NCBI GenBank assembly: GCA_902706235.1
Contig: CACSJR010000003.1
Coordinates: 1-64,000, forward strand
From: Citrobacter sp. 18056
GTDB lineage: Bacteria > Pseudomonadota > Gammaproteobacteria > Enterobacterales > Enterobacteriaceae
Direction: 5' to 3'
Length of the DNA: 64,000 bases
Shown: positions 48,826 through 58,920 of the stretch, in pieces
Layout of the letters: each line of letters starts with the position of its first letter
How positions within the stretch are numbered: the stretch's first letter is position 1
The notes under the pieces: model-generated
Database searches by the model: none
What the model saw: the letters and a program-made list of their open reading frames with translations, nothing else
What the model was told of the DNA's origin: nothing
Made by a program: the position numbers and the translations under genes

Positions 48826-49779
48826 TTACTCCTCAATCGGGGCGCGAATACGCGCGGCGTAAGCCTGCATCCATTCGTCATCCACCGGCTGGTAATGGGT
48901 TTTCTCCTGACGGCGCTCGGCGCGATACACGGTCAGCGGCTGATTTTCCGTGGCGACCACAAACGAAAACGTTTTGATATTGGTGGCGGCGCCAAACTCC
49001 CCGCGGCGATTCATACACACCACCGACAGGTCACCCGCGCGGCCAAAGCGCGACATCAGCTTGTCTTCCAGCTCAAACACCACCGAATCCGCGGCGTCCT
49101 GCGGTGACATGCCGCCCGCCATCCGACGCACGATTTCATAGCTGGTGCAGCCTTTCATCAGATCTTCGCCAACGCCGGTAGCCGTTGCCGCGCCTGTTTC
49201 ACTGTCGCAGTAAAAGCCGGAGCCCATGATCGGCGAATCGCCAATACGCCCGCGTTTTTTCATAAACAGGCCGCTGGTGGAGGTGGCGACGCTCATTGAA
49301 CCTTGCTGATCGAGCCCGATAATGCCGACCGTGTCGTGCCCATCATACGGGCTGAGGCCTTTATCGAGCGTTTCGCGACAGCGCTTGCGGTAGTGCTGCA
49401 TTGCGCGATCGGTCAGCATGGTTTTCTCGGCAAAGCCCTGTTCCAGCGCCCATTCGCGGGCGCCCTGGCCGACCAGCAGCGAGTTATAGCGCTGGCGGCT
49501 GAGCGCCTGCGCCACGCGAACCGGATTGGCGATATCAATCAGATTGCCGACGGCACCAAACGCCAGGGTGTCACCGTCCATAAAGGCAGCGTCCAGTTCA
49601 ACCTCGCCGTTTTCGGTCGGAAGCCCGCCGTAGCCGACGGATTTGTAGAGCGGAAAGTCTTCGACGGCTACAACGGCATCCACCACCGCGGAGGAGGCGG
49701 CTCTCCCTGCGGCCAGCGCCGACGCTGATTCAGTCACACCTTCCAGCGCCATTCGCCAGGTTGCAATAATTCCCCACAT
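48826..49779 (-). CDS. Glycosylasparaginase-type Ntn hydrolase
   Basis: This 317-residue member of the N4-(beta-N-acetylglucosaminyl)-L-asparaginase/isoaspartyl-peptidase family cleaves the sugar-Asn amide bond or isoaspartyl peptides. The self-processing nucleophile is Thr150 in HDTVG; upstream is the alpha chain, and GSGFYCDSETGAATATGVGEDL follows in the beta chain. It has no signal peptide, so acts in the cytoplasm, unlike periplasmic AnsB. Gaps of 2 and 3 bases to the neighbours show one operon. Confidence 0.86.
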   Translation of the reverse strand: MWGIIATWRMALEGVTESASALAAGRAASSAVVDAVVAVEDFPLYKSVGYGGLPTENGEVELDAAFMDGDTLAFGAVGNLIDIANPVRVAQALSRQRYNSLLVGQGAREWALEQGFAEKTMLTDRAMQHYRKRCRETLDKGLSPYDGHDTVGIIGLDQQGSMSVATSTSGLFMKKRGRIGDSPIMGSGFYCDSETGAATATGVGEDLMKGCTSYEIVRRMAGGMSPQDAADSVVFELEDKLMSRFGRAGDLSVVCMNRRGEFGAATNIKTFSFVVATENQPLTVYRAERRQEKTHYQPVDDEWMQAYAARIRAPIEE

Positions 49780-49781
49780 CG

Positions 49782-51101
49782 TTACGACTCCTGTTTTGCC
49801 ATCTGGCGAGTTTCATTTTCAGTCAAGATTTCTGCGGCCCGATACTGCTTATCGAGAATGCGCATGAAAGGCAGGTAAAGCATCGCGCCAATCAGTAAAT
49901 TCAATATTTGCATCACGCTGCCGGAAAGGTGCCCGGTGACGATAAATCCGCTCAGCACCGGCGGCAGCGTCCACGGAATGAACACCCCGGTGGTGACCGC
50001 CACTGCGCCAATTTTCATCGCTACGTACTGGATGGTGACCAGTACCAGCGGCACGAGGTTGAACGGGATGAGCATGATCGGGTTCATGATGACCGGCAGA
50101 CCGAACAGCACCGGTTCATTGATGTTGAATATCGACGCACCAGCGCCGAGGCGGGCCACTTCGCGCATGTTTTTGCTGCGTGCGAAAATCAGCATCGCAA
50201 TAACCAGCGACAGCGTAGCACCCGCCCCACCCATCCAGATCATGTCGAAGAACTGCTCGGTAATGATGTGCGGAGGCGTCACGCCCGCCTGAATGGCGGC
50301 GATGTTGTCCGTCTGATTTTCCATCCACAGCGGACGAATAATGCCGTTGATCATCGAGCCGGAGTTAATGCCCACAGACCACAAAATGGTGATGCTAAAC
50401 ACGGTCATTAGCGCGCCGAAATACGAGGTGCCGTAGTGGCGAACCGGGGTGGCGACCACTTCATAAATGAACTGGTGAATGGTGTTGTAGTGGGTGTTTT
50501 CAAAGCCGATGCGAATGATCAGCACCAGGATCATCACCAGCAGCGCCGGGATCAGCGCCGCGAACGATTCCTGCACCGCAGGTGGCACGCCGTCGGGCAT
50601 TTTGATAACCAGCTTTTTACGCTTCAGCCAGCAAAACAGCTCGGTCCACAGCAGTGAACCGATCATTGCCACAAACAGGCCTTTGCTGCCGATCCACTCC
50701 ACCGGCATGACGGTGATACCGCCGTTTTCCGCGACTTTAATAAACGGGGTCAGGATAAGGAAGCTCACCAGCGCCAGAATGCCGCACGACACGCGGTCTT
50801 CTTTGTAATGCTCCGCCAGGCGATAGGCCACCAGGAAACTGATAAACAGCGACATGGTGGAGAACACCGCATTAAACGGGATCTCGACAATGCTGCTCCA
50901 GCTCTCACCAAAGGTGTGAGACATAAACTGCTGATAGCCCTGATTGGGGAACGACGAAATCACCAGCAGGATCGATCCGACAATGATAAACGGCATGAAT
51001 GAAACATAGGCACCGCGTATGGCGCACAGATGGCGTTGCTGCGCGGCTTTCGCCGCCAACGGCATCAGTTTGGCTTCTAAAAATCCCAGAACATTGTTCA
51101 T
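49782..51101 (-). CDS. PTS lactose/cellobiose-family IIC permease
   Basis: This 439-residue EIIC of the lactose/cellobiose/chitobiose family begins MNNVLGFLEAKLMPLAAKAA, has about ten membrane segments, and carries GASIFNINEPVLFGLPVIMNP, the substrate-binding region. It is the first gene of the operon. No IIA or IIB subunits are nearby, so it must borrow them. With a glycosylasparaginase beside it, the substrate may be a GlcNAc-type glycan or glycosyl-amino acid. Confidence 0.88.
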   Translation of the reverse strand: MNNVLGFLEAKLMPLAAKAAQQRHLCAIRGAYVSFMPFIIVGSILLVISSFPNQGYQQFMSHTFGESWSSIVEIPFNAVFSTMSLFISFLVAYRLAEHYKEDRVSCGILALVSFLILTPFIKVAENGGITVMPVEWIGSKGLFVAMIGSLLWTELFCWLKRKKLVIKMPDGVPPAVQESFAALIPALLVMILVLIIRIGFENTHYNTIHQFIYEVVATPVRHYGTSYFGALMTVFSITILWSVGINSGSMINGIIRPLWMENQTDNIAAIQAGVTPPHIITEQFFDMIWMGGAGATLSLVIAMLIFARSKNMREVARLGAGASIFNINEPVLFGLPVIMNPIMLIPFNLVPLVLVTIQYVAMKIGAVAVTTGVFIPWTLPPVLSGFIVTGHLSGSVMQILNLLIGAMLYLPFMRILDKQYRAAEILTENETRQMAKQES

Positions 51102-51257
51102 TGTGAGCTCCGCACGAGACTGACTGTTTGTTTGTGTGTTATGTATGCGGATTATCAGTGAAAGGCAGGCGGTGAAAGGTGAATCCGGTCACAATGCCAG
51201 CGCGTGACTGATATAAATCTCATATGATTAGTTTTGAATGTTCATCAGGAATTGACG

Positions 51258-52088
51258 ATGGAAATTAAGCTGCATGCGAATGCCACTACCACGCCGCGCG
51301 TGCGTCGTTACCTTCAGCAGTCTGATAAAAGCGACCGTGAACTGGCGAAAGAGCTCGGCATTTCAGTTACTACCGTCCGGCGCTGGCGCAATCGCGAGCA
51401 AACGGGTGACAGGCACACCACGCCGCATGTGGTACACAAAGTAATGAGACTTGAACAGGTGGCGCTGGTGAATGCGCTGCGTGATACCCTGCATGCCCCG
51501 CTTGATGAACTGCTGTTTATGGTTAATGAAGGCTTGGGTATTCCGATTTCTCGCGCCACGTTGAACCGCTATTTGCGGCCTGCGCATCAGCGGAAAAAGG
51601 CCGCACCGCAGGGGAAAAAAGCGCTAAAGGCGGGTGCGGTACCGAATACGCTAACGCTTCATTATCGGCGACTGTCGATGACCATGGACGATGGTGGCGA
51701 TCACCATTTGCTGTGGGCGCGCGAACCGCTGAGTGGCTGGTGCCACGCCCGGGTCTATTCCGGCATCTCATTACCGTTGGTTGAAAACTGGCTGCAGGAA
51801 ACGCTGTCGCGCTGTCCGGCTGATATTCAATGTCTTGAGACTGAGCAGGTAAGGTGGCTTGATATTGACGCGCCGGGCGTGAAAGTTTCCCATCTGCCGC
51901 AGCCCACAGCGAGCACGATTACCTTTACGGAAGCCCTGCGTACGCTGGTTCCTGTCGCGAAGGAGCCGGATGCGCTGGTGCAGCAGTTGAGTGTCTTATG
52001 GAATACCGGGAAAACGCAGAAGAAATTGGGAGAGAATACGCCGCAGGGCTTTTTAGAAGCTTACGCTGCGGCATCAAAACCTAGATAA
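51258..52088 (+). CDS. Transposase-derived regulator (IS481-type HTH plus decayed rve domain)
   Basis: The first 115 residues (RRYLQQSDKSDRELAKELGI, VTTVRRWRNREQTGDRHT and later LRDTLHAPLDELLFMVNE, ISRATLNRYLR) follow the paired HTH layout of IS481-type transposases. From about residue 135 the sequence still tracks the rve fold in outline (LHYRRLSMTMDDGGDHHLLWA, then GISLPLVENWLQETL), but where those enzymes have their D-x-x-E and TDNG motifs it has RRLSM and ETEQ, so it should be catalytically dead. It is divergent from the PTS operon and probably regulates it. The start at 51258 follows AGGA. It has no terminal repeats. Confidence 0.68.
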   Translation: MEIKLHANATTTPRVRRYLQQSDKSDRELAKELGISVTTVRRWRNREQTGDRHTTPHVVHKVMRLEQVALVNALRDTLHAPLDELLFMVNEGLGIPISRATLNRYLRPAHQRKKAAPQGKKALKAGAVPNTLTLHYRRLSMTMDDGGDHHLLWAREPLSGWCHARVYSGISLPLVENWLQETLSRCPADIQCLETEQVRWLDIDAPGVKVSHLPQPTASTITFTEALRTLVPVAKEPDALVQQLSVLWNTGKTQKKLGENTPQGFLEAYAAASKPR

Positions 52089-52437
52089 TTTCCAGCACCT
52101 GTTCCGGCGGGCGCCCAATTCGCGCCTGACCGTTTTTCACCACGATTGGGCGTTCAATCAGCTTCGGATGGGCAATCATCGCTTCAATCAGTGCGTTTTC
52201 ACTGAGCGCGCTGTCTGCCAGATTCAGTTCTTTATATAAGTCTTCTTTCTGACGCATCAGCTCACGGGCGCTGGTCATGCCGAGCATTTTCAGCAGGTTT
52301 TTCAGCGTCGCCGCATCGGGCGGCGTGTCGAGATACAGCACCACGTCCGGCTCCACGCCGTTGTCTTTCAGCAGCGCTAAGGTTTCACGGCTCTTGGAAC
52401 AGCGTGGGTTGTGGTAAATCTGGACCGCTTGAGTCAT
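52081..52437 (-). CDS. arsC: ArsC-family reductase YfgD
   Basis: This 118-residue protein of the ArsC/Spx thioredoxin fold has IYHNPRCSKSRETLALLKDN, where C13 is the redox cysteine, and LIERPIVVKNGQARIGRPPE, where the Arg would bind the oxyanion. It is the chromosomal YfgD type rather than a plasmid arsenate reductase, and I see no arsB or arsR. Its 3' end overlaps the regulator gene by 8 bases. Confidence 0.88.
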   Translation of the reverse strand: MTQAVQIYHNPRCSKSRETLALLKDNGVEPDVVLYLDTPPDAATLKNLLKMLGMTSARELMRQKEDLYKELNLADSALSENALIEAMIAHPKLIERPIVVKNGQARIGRPPEQVLEII

Positions 52438-52446
52438 TGGGTGTCC

Positions 52447-53910
52447 TTACATTTTTGAATAGGGTTTAAACGTTTCCTGCAGCTGACGGAACTGGTCAAT
52501 GCGTGCGTCATAACGTGCCTGCTGCAGACTGCCGAGTTTGACCTGGGCGCTGGCACTGCTGAGCAGGGAAATAGACTGATCGAGTCGACCGACCAGCGCC
52601 ATACCTTCTGCCCGCGCAGCCAGCTCCTGATCGCGATTGCCGAGCTTGCCTTCTGCCTGCGCCAGTAAATCCCAACCGTTAACATCGTCTTTATAGGCAA
52701 AGGTGTAGCGATTAAGCAGCGTGCCCGCTTCCGCCGGATTTCCGGACTGGAGCAGGGCGTTAGCCAGGTTCAACTGAAGCACCGGACTGTTGCGTAACTC
52801 TTTCGCCGCTTTCAGACGGTTAACGGCTTCAGCGTTTTTGTTCTGGCCCAGCGAAATGTCCGTTGCGAGATCGAGATACCAGACATTTTGTGGATTGGCG
52901 GTTAACAGTGGCTGCAATTGCTTGCTGGCCTCAACATAGTTATTGGCCTCCATCGCCTGAAGGGCGCGGCCATACTGCGCGGCGTGCTGCTCGCGAATAT
53001 TGCCTTTGGACCAGCTGTCGAGCAGGTCGCTGCTGAGCTGGTTCTGACCGTTGTTATACATGCCAAGCGTACGCGCCTTCGCCATGTAGAAATCTTCGGA
53101 AGACTGCACCACTACTGGACGCATCTGGTTGGCGCGGTTACGTGCATCCGACAGACGGCTTTCTGGCAGGGGGTGCGTCAGCAGCATTTCGGGTGGTCTG
53201 GAAGAGTAGCGCGACTGATCCATCAGCTTGTCCATAAACTGCGGCATACCCTGCGGGTCGAAACCGGAACGCTGCAACACCTGAATGCCGATGCGGTCAG
53301 CTTCTTCTTCGTTCTGGCGGGTAAAGCTAATTAGCCCCTGCTGCGTGCCCGCCAGCGTACCGGTTAACGCCGCCATACCGGCCTGCGGGCTGGCCATTGC
53401 CAGCAGAATCGACCCCAGCGCACCGACCCAGGTCAGCGGCGCGTTACGCTTTTGGTCTTCCATTGCGCGCGCCAGATGGCGTTGAGTAACGTGCGAAATT
53501 TCGTGCGCCATCACGGAAGCCAGCTGGCTTTCGGTGTCGGCATAGCGGAACAGCGCCGAGTGCAGGACCACGTTTCCGCCGAAGAAGGCGAAGGCGTTCA
53601 GCTCGTCGTTGTTAATTAAGAAAAAGTGGAACGGTGTACGCACCGAGTTGGCATGAGACACCAGGCGCATCCCGAGGCCGTTAATGTACTGAACCAGCAG
53701 CGGATCGTTAATCAGCGGCGCACTGCCGCGGAGTTGGCGCACGTAAAAGTCGCCCATCTGCATCTCTTGTCCGATGGAGAGCGTGCTTCCTGCGGTGGTG
53801 CCCATATCCGGCAGTGAATCTGCGGAGTCCGCAAAGGCAGGCAAGGCCTGGCTTAGGGTCAACGACGCGATGAGAGTCGCAACCAGCGTTTTTTTTAACT
53901 GCCTGAACAT
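52447..53910 (-). CDS. bepA: Periplasmic protease/chaperone BepA
   Basis: This 487-residue M48 metalloprotease clears or helps assembly of outer-membrane proteins such as LptD and BamA. It has a signal peptide ending in ALPAFA, the HEISH zinc motif at 136-140, and C-terminal TPR repeats from about 310. It ends 10 bases before arsC, forming bepA-arsC, and is divergent from perM. Confidence 0.94.
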   Translation of the reverse strand: MFRQLKKTLVATLIASLTLSQALPAFADSADSLPDMGTTAGSTLSIGQEMQMGDFYVRQLRGSAPLINDPLLVQYINGLGMRLVSHANSVRTPFHFFLINNDELNAFAFFGGNVVLHSALFRYADTESQLASVMAHEISHVTQRHLARAMEDQKRNAPLTWVGALGSILLAMASPQAGMAALTGTLAGTQQGLISFTRQNEEEADRIGIQVLQRSGFDPQGMPQFMDKLMDQSRYSSRPPEMLLTHPLPESRLSDARNRANQMRPVVVQSSEDFYMAKARTLGMYNNGQNQLSSDLLDSWSKGNIREQHAAQYGRALQAMEANNYVEASKQLQPLLTANPQNVWYLDLATDISLGQNKNAEAVNRLKAAKELRNSPVLQLNLANALLQSGNPAEAGTLLNRYTFAYKDDVNGWDLLAQAEGKLGNRDQELAARAEGMALVGRLDQSISLLSSASAQVKLGSLQQARYDARIDQFRQLQETFKPYSKM

Positions 53911-54133
53911 AACTCGGTCCTGTATGTAGGGTGTGCCAGTTTGACCGACAACGCGGCGTAACGTTCCACTGTCGGCTGCACTGGCAGTTTAGCTGGCTGT
54001 GAGACGCCTGAATATACCCTTGCGTGACTTTTGCTACTGGGTGCGGTGCCGCGCAAAAAGCACAGGCAATTTTGTGACATTTCGATACAATTCACGCGGG
54101 CCTTTTGCCCGCCATTCAGGGAACGGTGTAGTT

Positions 54134-55204
54134 ATGCTCGAAATGTTAATGCAGTGGTATCGTCGTCGTTTCAGCGACCCGGAAGCGATAGCGCTGCTGG
54201 TCATTCTGCTTGCCGGGTTCGGCATTCTCTTTTTCTTCAGCGGGCTGCTGGCGCCGCTTCTGGTCGCGATTGTCCTCGCGTATCTGCTCGAATGGCCTAC
54301 CGTTCGCCTGGAGCGTATTGGTTGCTCGCGGCGCTGGGCAACGTCGATTGTACTGATTCTGTTCGTCGGTATTTTGCTGCTGATGGCCTTTGTGGTGATG
54401 CCGGTCGCCTGGCAGCAGGGAATCAACCTGATCCGCGATATGCCAGGCATGCTCAATAAACTGTCGGATTATGCCGCCACCTTGCCACGCCGCTATCCGG
54501 CGCTGGTGGATGCCGGGATCATTGATGCGATGGCGGAAAACCTGCGCACCCGGATGTCAGGGATGGGCGACTCAGTGGTGAAATATTCGCTGGCCTCGCT
54601 GGTGGGGCTGCTGACGCTGGCGGTGTATCTGGTGCTGGTGCCGCTGATGGTCTTTTTCCTCGTTAAGGATAAAGAGCAAATGCTCAACGCCGTTCGCCGC
54701 GTGCTGCCACGCAATCGCGGGCTGGCAGGCCAGGTGTGGATGGAGATGAATCAGCAAATCACCAATTACATTCGCGGCAAAGTGCTGGAGATGATTGTTG
54801 TCGGCGTCGCTACCTGGATTGGCTTCCTGCTGTTCGGGCTCAACTATTCACTGCTGTTGGCGGTGCTGGTTGGCGTGTCGGTGCTGATTCCGTATATCGG
54901 CGCATTTGTGGTGACCATTCCGGTAGTGTGTGTGGCGTTGTTCCAGTTTGGGTTGGGGACGGAGTTCTGGAGTCTGTTCGCTGTGTACCTGATTATTCAG
55001 GGGCTGGATGGCAATTTACTGGTGCCGGTGCTGTTCTCCGAAGCGGTGAATCTGCATCCGCTGGTGATCATTCTGTCGGTGGTGATTTTCGGCGGCCTGT
55101 GGGGATTCTGGGGCGTGTTCTTCGCGATTCCGCTGGCGACGCTGATCAAAGCGGTGGTCCATGCCTGGCCGGACAGTCCGGCAATAGTTGACGAAGCGGA
55201 GTGA
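54134..55204 (+). CDS. perM: AI-2E family permease PerM
   Basis: This 356-residue membrane protein (E. coli YfgO) has about eight membrane segments, with the family's LVPLMVFFLVKDKEQMLNAVRRVLP and NQQITNYIRGKVLEMIVV signatures. The N-terminal MLEMLMQWYRRRFSDPEA fixes the start at 54134. It is divergent from bepA as in E. coli. Function in E. coli is uncertain; AI-2 export is proposed for relatives. Confidence 0.92.
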   Translation: MLEMLMQWYRRRFSDPEAIALLVILLAGFGILFFFSGLLAPLLVAIVLAYLLEWPTVRLERIGCSRRWATSIVLILFVGILLLMAFVVMPVAWQQGINLIRDMPGMLNKLSDYAATLPRRYPALVDAGIIDAMAENLRTRMSGMGDSVVKYSLASLVGLLTLAVYLVLVPLMVFFLVKDKEQMLNAVRRVLPRNRGLAGQVWMEMNQQITNYIRGKVLEMIVVGVATWIGFLLFGLNYSLLLAVLVGVSVLIPYIGAFVVTIPVVCVALFQFGLGTEFWSLFAVYLIIQGLDGNLLVPVLFSEAVNLHPLVIILSVVIFGGLWGFWGVFFAIPLATLIKAVVHAWPDSPAIVDEAE

Positions 55205-55250
55205 ATATCAAGAGGCAGCATTCGCAACCATCAGGGAGCGGGCTATCACA

Positions 55251-56432
55251 ATGTTGAGAAACCATTATTTAAAGGATTACACCGCGCAGCAGATAGTCCA
55301 GCGCGCGATGAAAATCATCCCTTACTCGGTCAATGTGATGGACGAGCAGGGGGTGATTATCGCATCCGGAGAGCCTGCGCGTATTCATCAGCGCCATGAA
55401 GGGGCGATCCTGGCGCTGAAAGAGAATCGGGTGGTGGAGATTGATTCTGCCACCGCCAACCAGCTCAAGGGCGTACGGCCAGGCATTAATCTCCCTATTT
55501 CGTTCAACGGGCAGCTGATTGGCGTGCTCGGTATCACCGGCGAGCCGAATAAGGTCCGGGCCTACGCCGAACTGGTGAAAATGGCCTCTGAGCTTATCAT
55601 TGAGCACATGGCGCTGATTGAGCAGAAACAGTGGGATAAGCGCTATCGTGAAGAGTTGATCAACAAACTGATCCAGGCGGAAAATTCGCCGGAATCTCTG
55701 CACTCGATGGCCTCCTATCTGGGGATCGACCTGGCCCAGCCACGGGTGGTGATGGTTATCGAACTGCGCCAACCAGACCGCGAGGCGCTGCGCAATCTGA
55801 TGGACTATTTCGAAAACAGCGCCCGCGACCATCTGGTGACCTTCACCAGTTTCAATGAACTTATCATCATCAAGCCGATTGTGCTGAAGGGCGGTGAATG
55901 GGATGTGCGCCAGGAGATGAGTGCGCTGCAACGCTTTAAATCCTGGGCCACATCGTCTGGTTTTAGCCGCATTATCATCGGTGGTTATTTCCCTGGAGAA
56001 ACCGGACTGCATCGCTCGCTGCAGTCGGCCCGGGCGACTCAGGCGCTGGTGAAGCGACAGAAGCTAAAAAGCCAGTATGTTTTCTATCACGATTACGCGC
56101 TGCCTGCGCTGCTGGGCGGCGTGTCGGAAAGCTGGCAGGTGCAGGAGTTGTCACGCCTGTGGCTGCATCTGGTTGAAAACGATGCCAAAGGCGTTTTGCA
56201 GCACACCCTTCGCACATGGTTTGAACAGAACTGTGACCTTACTCAAACCGCCAATACTCTGCACATTCACGTCAATACGCTGCGCTATCGCCTTCAGCGC
56301 TGTGAGGATATTACGCATATAAAAATCAATGAGTTGAAAAATATGCTCTGGCTGTATATCGGCATGGAGCTGCAGCGTGAATCTGTTGGATCCCACAATT
56401 TAACCCCCGCGACAGGGGCGAAAGTTTGTTAG
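55251..56432 (+). CDS. CdaR/SdaR-like sugar-diacid regulator
   Basis: This 393-residue regulator has an N-terminal diacid-recognition domain (about 5-140, with IPYSVNVMDEQGVIIASGEP) and a C-terminal PucR-type HTH (LTQTANTLHIHVNTLRYRLQRCEDIT). CdaR activates glycerate/galactarate/glucarate genes. It is followed by a permease and glycerate kinase on the same strand, its likely targets. The ATG at 55251 is the first that matches the family; a longer start at 55188 would overlap perM. Confidence 0.86.
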   Translation: MLRNHYLKDYTAQQIVQRAMKIIPYSVNVMDEQGVIIASGEPARIHQRHEGAILALKENRVVEIDSATANQLKGVRPGINLPISFNGQLIGVLGITGEPNKVRAYAELVKMASELIIEHMALIEQKQWDKRYREELINKLIQAENSPESLHSMASYLGIDLAQPRVVMVIELRQPDREALRNLMDYFENSARDHLVTFTSFNELIIIKPIVLKGGEWDVRQEMSALQRFKSWATSSGFSRIIIGGYFPGETGLHRSLQSARATQALVKRQKLKSQYVFYHDYALPALLGGVSESWQVQELSRLWLHLVENDAKGVLQHTLRTWFEQNCDLTQTANTLHIHVNTLRYRLQRCEDITHIKINELKNMLWLYIGMELQRESVGSHNLTPATGAKVC

Positions 56433-56496
56433 AACCTCCAGTCCAAATGGCGACGTAATTTTCCATACTGCGTCGTCACTTAATGGAGCGCAACGT

Positions 56497-57765
56497 ATGA
56501 CGTCGATATCCGCATTAGGAGCCATAGCCGCACTGGTTGTGGCCATCATTTTGATTCTTAAAAAAGTTTCCCCCGCCTACGGAATGATGGTCGGGGCGTT
56601 GATCGGTGGCCTGGTGGGCGGTGCAGATTTGCTGCAAACGGTGACCCTGATGGTCACCGGCGCGCAGGGCATTACCAACGCCGTGCTGCGTATTCTGGCC
56701 GCCGGGGTGCTGGCGGGTGTGCTGATTGAATCCGGCGCGGCGAACACCATCGCAGAAACGGTGGTGAAAAAGGTCGGCGAAACCCGGGCGCTGCTGGCGC
56801 TGGCGATTGCCACGATGTGCCTGACGGCGGTCGGCGTATTCGTTGACGTGGCGGTGATCACCGTGGCACCGATTGCCTTGTCGATTGCCCGTCGCGCAAA
56901 GCTTTCGAAGACCGCGATTTTGCTGGCAATGATCGGCGGCGGTAAGGCCGGTAACGTAATGTCGCCGAACCCGAACGCCATTGCCGCTGCTGATAACTTC
57001 CACGTTCCACTGACGTCGGTGATGCTCGCTGGCGTGATCCCCGGTCTGTTTGGCCTGGCGCTGGCGTATTTCCTGGCAAAACGTTTGAGCAAAAAGGGCA
57101 GTCCGGTCACGGAAGAGGAAGTGATTTCCCATGGCGATACTACCGGGCAGCCAGGATTCATGGTGTCAATCAGCGCCCCGCTGGTGGCGATTGTGCTGCT
57201 GTCGCTGAGACCGATTGCCGGGATTGCTATCGACCCACTGATTGCCTTACCTCTCGGTGGGCTGGTGGGCGCGCTGTTGATGGGCCGCATTAAAGAGAGC
57301 AATCACTTTATGACAGCCGGACTGACGCGGATGGCGCCTGTCGCCATCATGCTGCTGGGCACCGGGACGCTAGCGGGAATAATCGCCAATTCTGAACTGA
57401 AAGATGTGCTGATTCATGGCCTGACGGCGTCGGGTCTGCCGGCCTATCTACTGGCACCGATTTCCGGGTCCATAATGTCAATGGCGACCGCCTCGACGAC
57501 GGCCGGCACCGCGGTGGCCTCAGGCGTGTTTGCGCCGACGCTGCTGGAGCTGGGCGTTTCCGCTCTGGCCGGTGCGGCGATGATTCACGCCGGTGCCACG
57601 GTACTCGATCACCTTCCGCATGGCAGTTTCTTCCATGCCACTGGCGGCAGTGTCAGCATGATCATTCGCGAACGTTTAAAGCTGATGCCGTATGAAACGC
57701 TGGTCGGTCTGGCCATCACTGTTGTCTCGACCCTGATGTTTGGCGTATTTGGACTCGCAGGATAA
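56497..57765 (+). CDS. GntP-family permease, probably glycerate
   Basis: This 422-residue polytopic permease of the GntP family has ten to twelve segments. VGALIGGLVGGADLLQTV and IGGGKAGNVMSPNPNAIAAAD fit the family. Gluconate, glycerate or related acids are transported by relatives; glycerate is indicated by the kinase 5 bases downstream. Confidence 0.85.
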   Translation: MTSISALGAIAALVVAIILILKKVSPAYGMMVGALIGGLVGGADLLQTVTLMVTGAQGITNAVLRILAAGVLAGVLIESGAANTIAETVVKKVGETRALLALAIATMCLTAVGVFVDVAVITVAPIALSIARRAKLSKTAILLAMIGGGKAGNVMSPNPNAIAAADNFHVPLTSVMLAGVIPGLFGLALAYFLAKRLSKKGSPVTEEEVISHGDTTGQPGFMVSISAPLVAIVLLSLRPIAGIAIDPLIALPLGGLVGALLMGRIKESNHFMTAGLTRMAPVAIMLLGTGTLAGIIANSELKDVLIHGLTASGLPAYLLAPISGSIMSMATASTTAGTAVASGVFAPTLLELGVSALAGAAMIHAGATVLDHLPHGSFFHATGGSVSMIIRERLKLMPYETLVGLAITVVSTLMFGVFGLAG

Positions 57766-57770
57766 TCCGT

Positions 57771-58913
57771 ATGAAAATCGTAATTGCACCTGATTCATTC
57801 AAGGAAAGTTTGTCAGCGATGGCGGTAGCGACCGCCATTGAACAGGGATTTCGCCAGATTTACCCAGATGCACAATACGTCAAAGTGCCGATGGCCGATG
57901 GCGGAGAAGGCACGGTGGAATCGATGGTGGAAGCGAGCGGCGGCAGCTACCAGACTCAGCAGGTTATCGGGCCATTGGGCCAGCCGGTGCTGGCGCGCTG
58001 GGGCCTGATGGGTGATGGCGAAACGGCGATCGTTGAAATGGCGTCAGCGTCGGGCCTGCATCATGTGCCTGCGGCGCAGCGTAATCCGTTACAGACCACC
58101 AGCTATGGCACCGGGGAGCTGATTCTTGCGGCGCTGGAGTGCGGCGTAGCGCGCATTATTCTGGGGATTGGCGGCAGTGCCACCAACGATGGCGGCGCAG
58201 GGATGATGCAGGCGTTAGGTGCCCGCTTGCGTGATGCTCAAGGCCATGATCTGGCGCACCGCGGCGGCGCGCTAAGCGAGCTTGCCAGCATCGACCTGAG
58301 CGGCTGCCATCCAAAACTAAAAGAGGTGACCATCACCGTTGCTTGCGATGTGAATAATCCACTCTGTGGTCCGCAGGGCGCGTCGGCGATTTTTGGCCCG
58401 CAAAAAGGGGCGACGCCGGAAATAATTGAAACGCTGGACGCTGCGCTGGCTCACTGGGGCGCACTTATCCAACAGCTGACCGGGCGCGAGGTGCTCAATG
58501 CGGCAGGCGCCGGTGCGGCAGGTGGCATGGGTAGTGCGCTGCTGGGGCTGCTAAATGCCCAATTGCGCGCGGGTGTGGACATCGTGGTAGAGGCGCTCAA
58601 ACTCGAGCAGACGGTGAAAGACGCGGATCTGGTGATTACCGGGGAAGGGCGACTCGACAGCCAGAGTATCTTTGGTAAAACACCGATTGGTGTGGCGCGG
58701 GTGGCAAAGCTGCACCATAAACCGGTTATCGCGCTGGCGGGGGGGCTGAAAAGCTGTCACGAGGTGGTGTACGAACACGGAATTGATGCGGCGTTTTCGA
58801 TTCTGACTCAGGTGGTGACGCTGCCGGAAGCACTGGATGCGGCGGAAGAAAACTTGCGGGTAACGGCGCGCAACGTGGCGTCGGTGTGGAAAATGGCGCA
58901 GAAGGGAAGCTAA
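57771..58913 (+). CDS. Glycerate kinase (GlxK/GarK family)
   Basis: This 380-residue class II glycerate kinase makes 2-phosphoglycerate (or 3-) from glycerate. MKIVIAPDSFKESLSA, MADGGEGTVE and GIGGSATNDGGAGMMQALGA are the family motifs. E. coli has garK and glxK, and I cannot separate the two by eye. It ends the cdaR-permease-kinase unit and is followed by a terminator. Confidence 0.92.
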   Translation: MKIVIAPDSFKESLSAMAVATAIEQGFRQIYPDAQYVKVPMADGGEGTVESMVEASGGSYQTQQVIGPLGQPVLARWGLMGDGETAIVEMASASGLHHVPAAQRNPLQTTSYGTGELILAALECGVARIILGIGGSATNDGGAGMMQALGARLRDAQGHDLAHRGGALSELASIDLSGCHPKLKEVTITVACDVNNPLCGPQGASAIFGPQKGATPEIIETLDAALAHWGALIQQLTGREVLNAAGAGAAGGMGSALLGLLNAQLRAGVDIVVEALKLEQTVKDADLVITGEGRLDSQSIFGKTPIGVARVAKLHHKPVIALAGGLKSCHEVVYEHGIDAAFSILTQVVTLPEALDAAEENLRVTARNVASVWKMAQKGS

Positions 58914-58920
58914 GAAAAGA

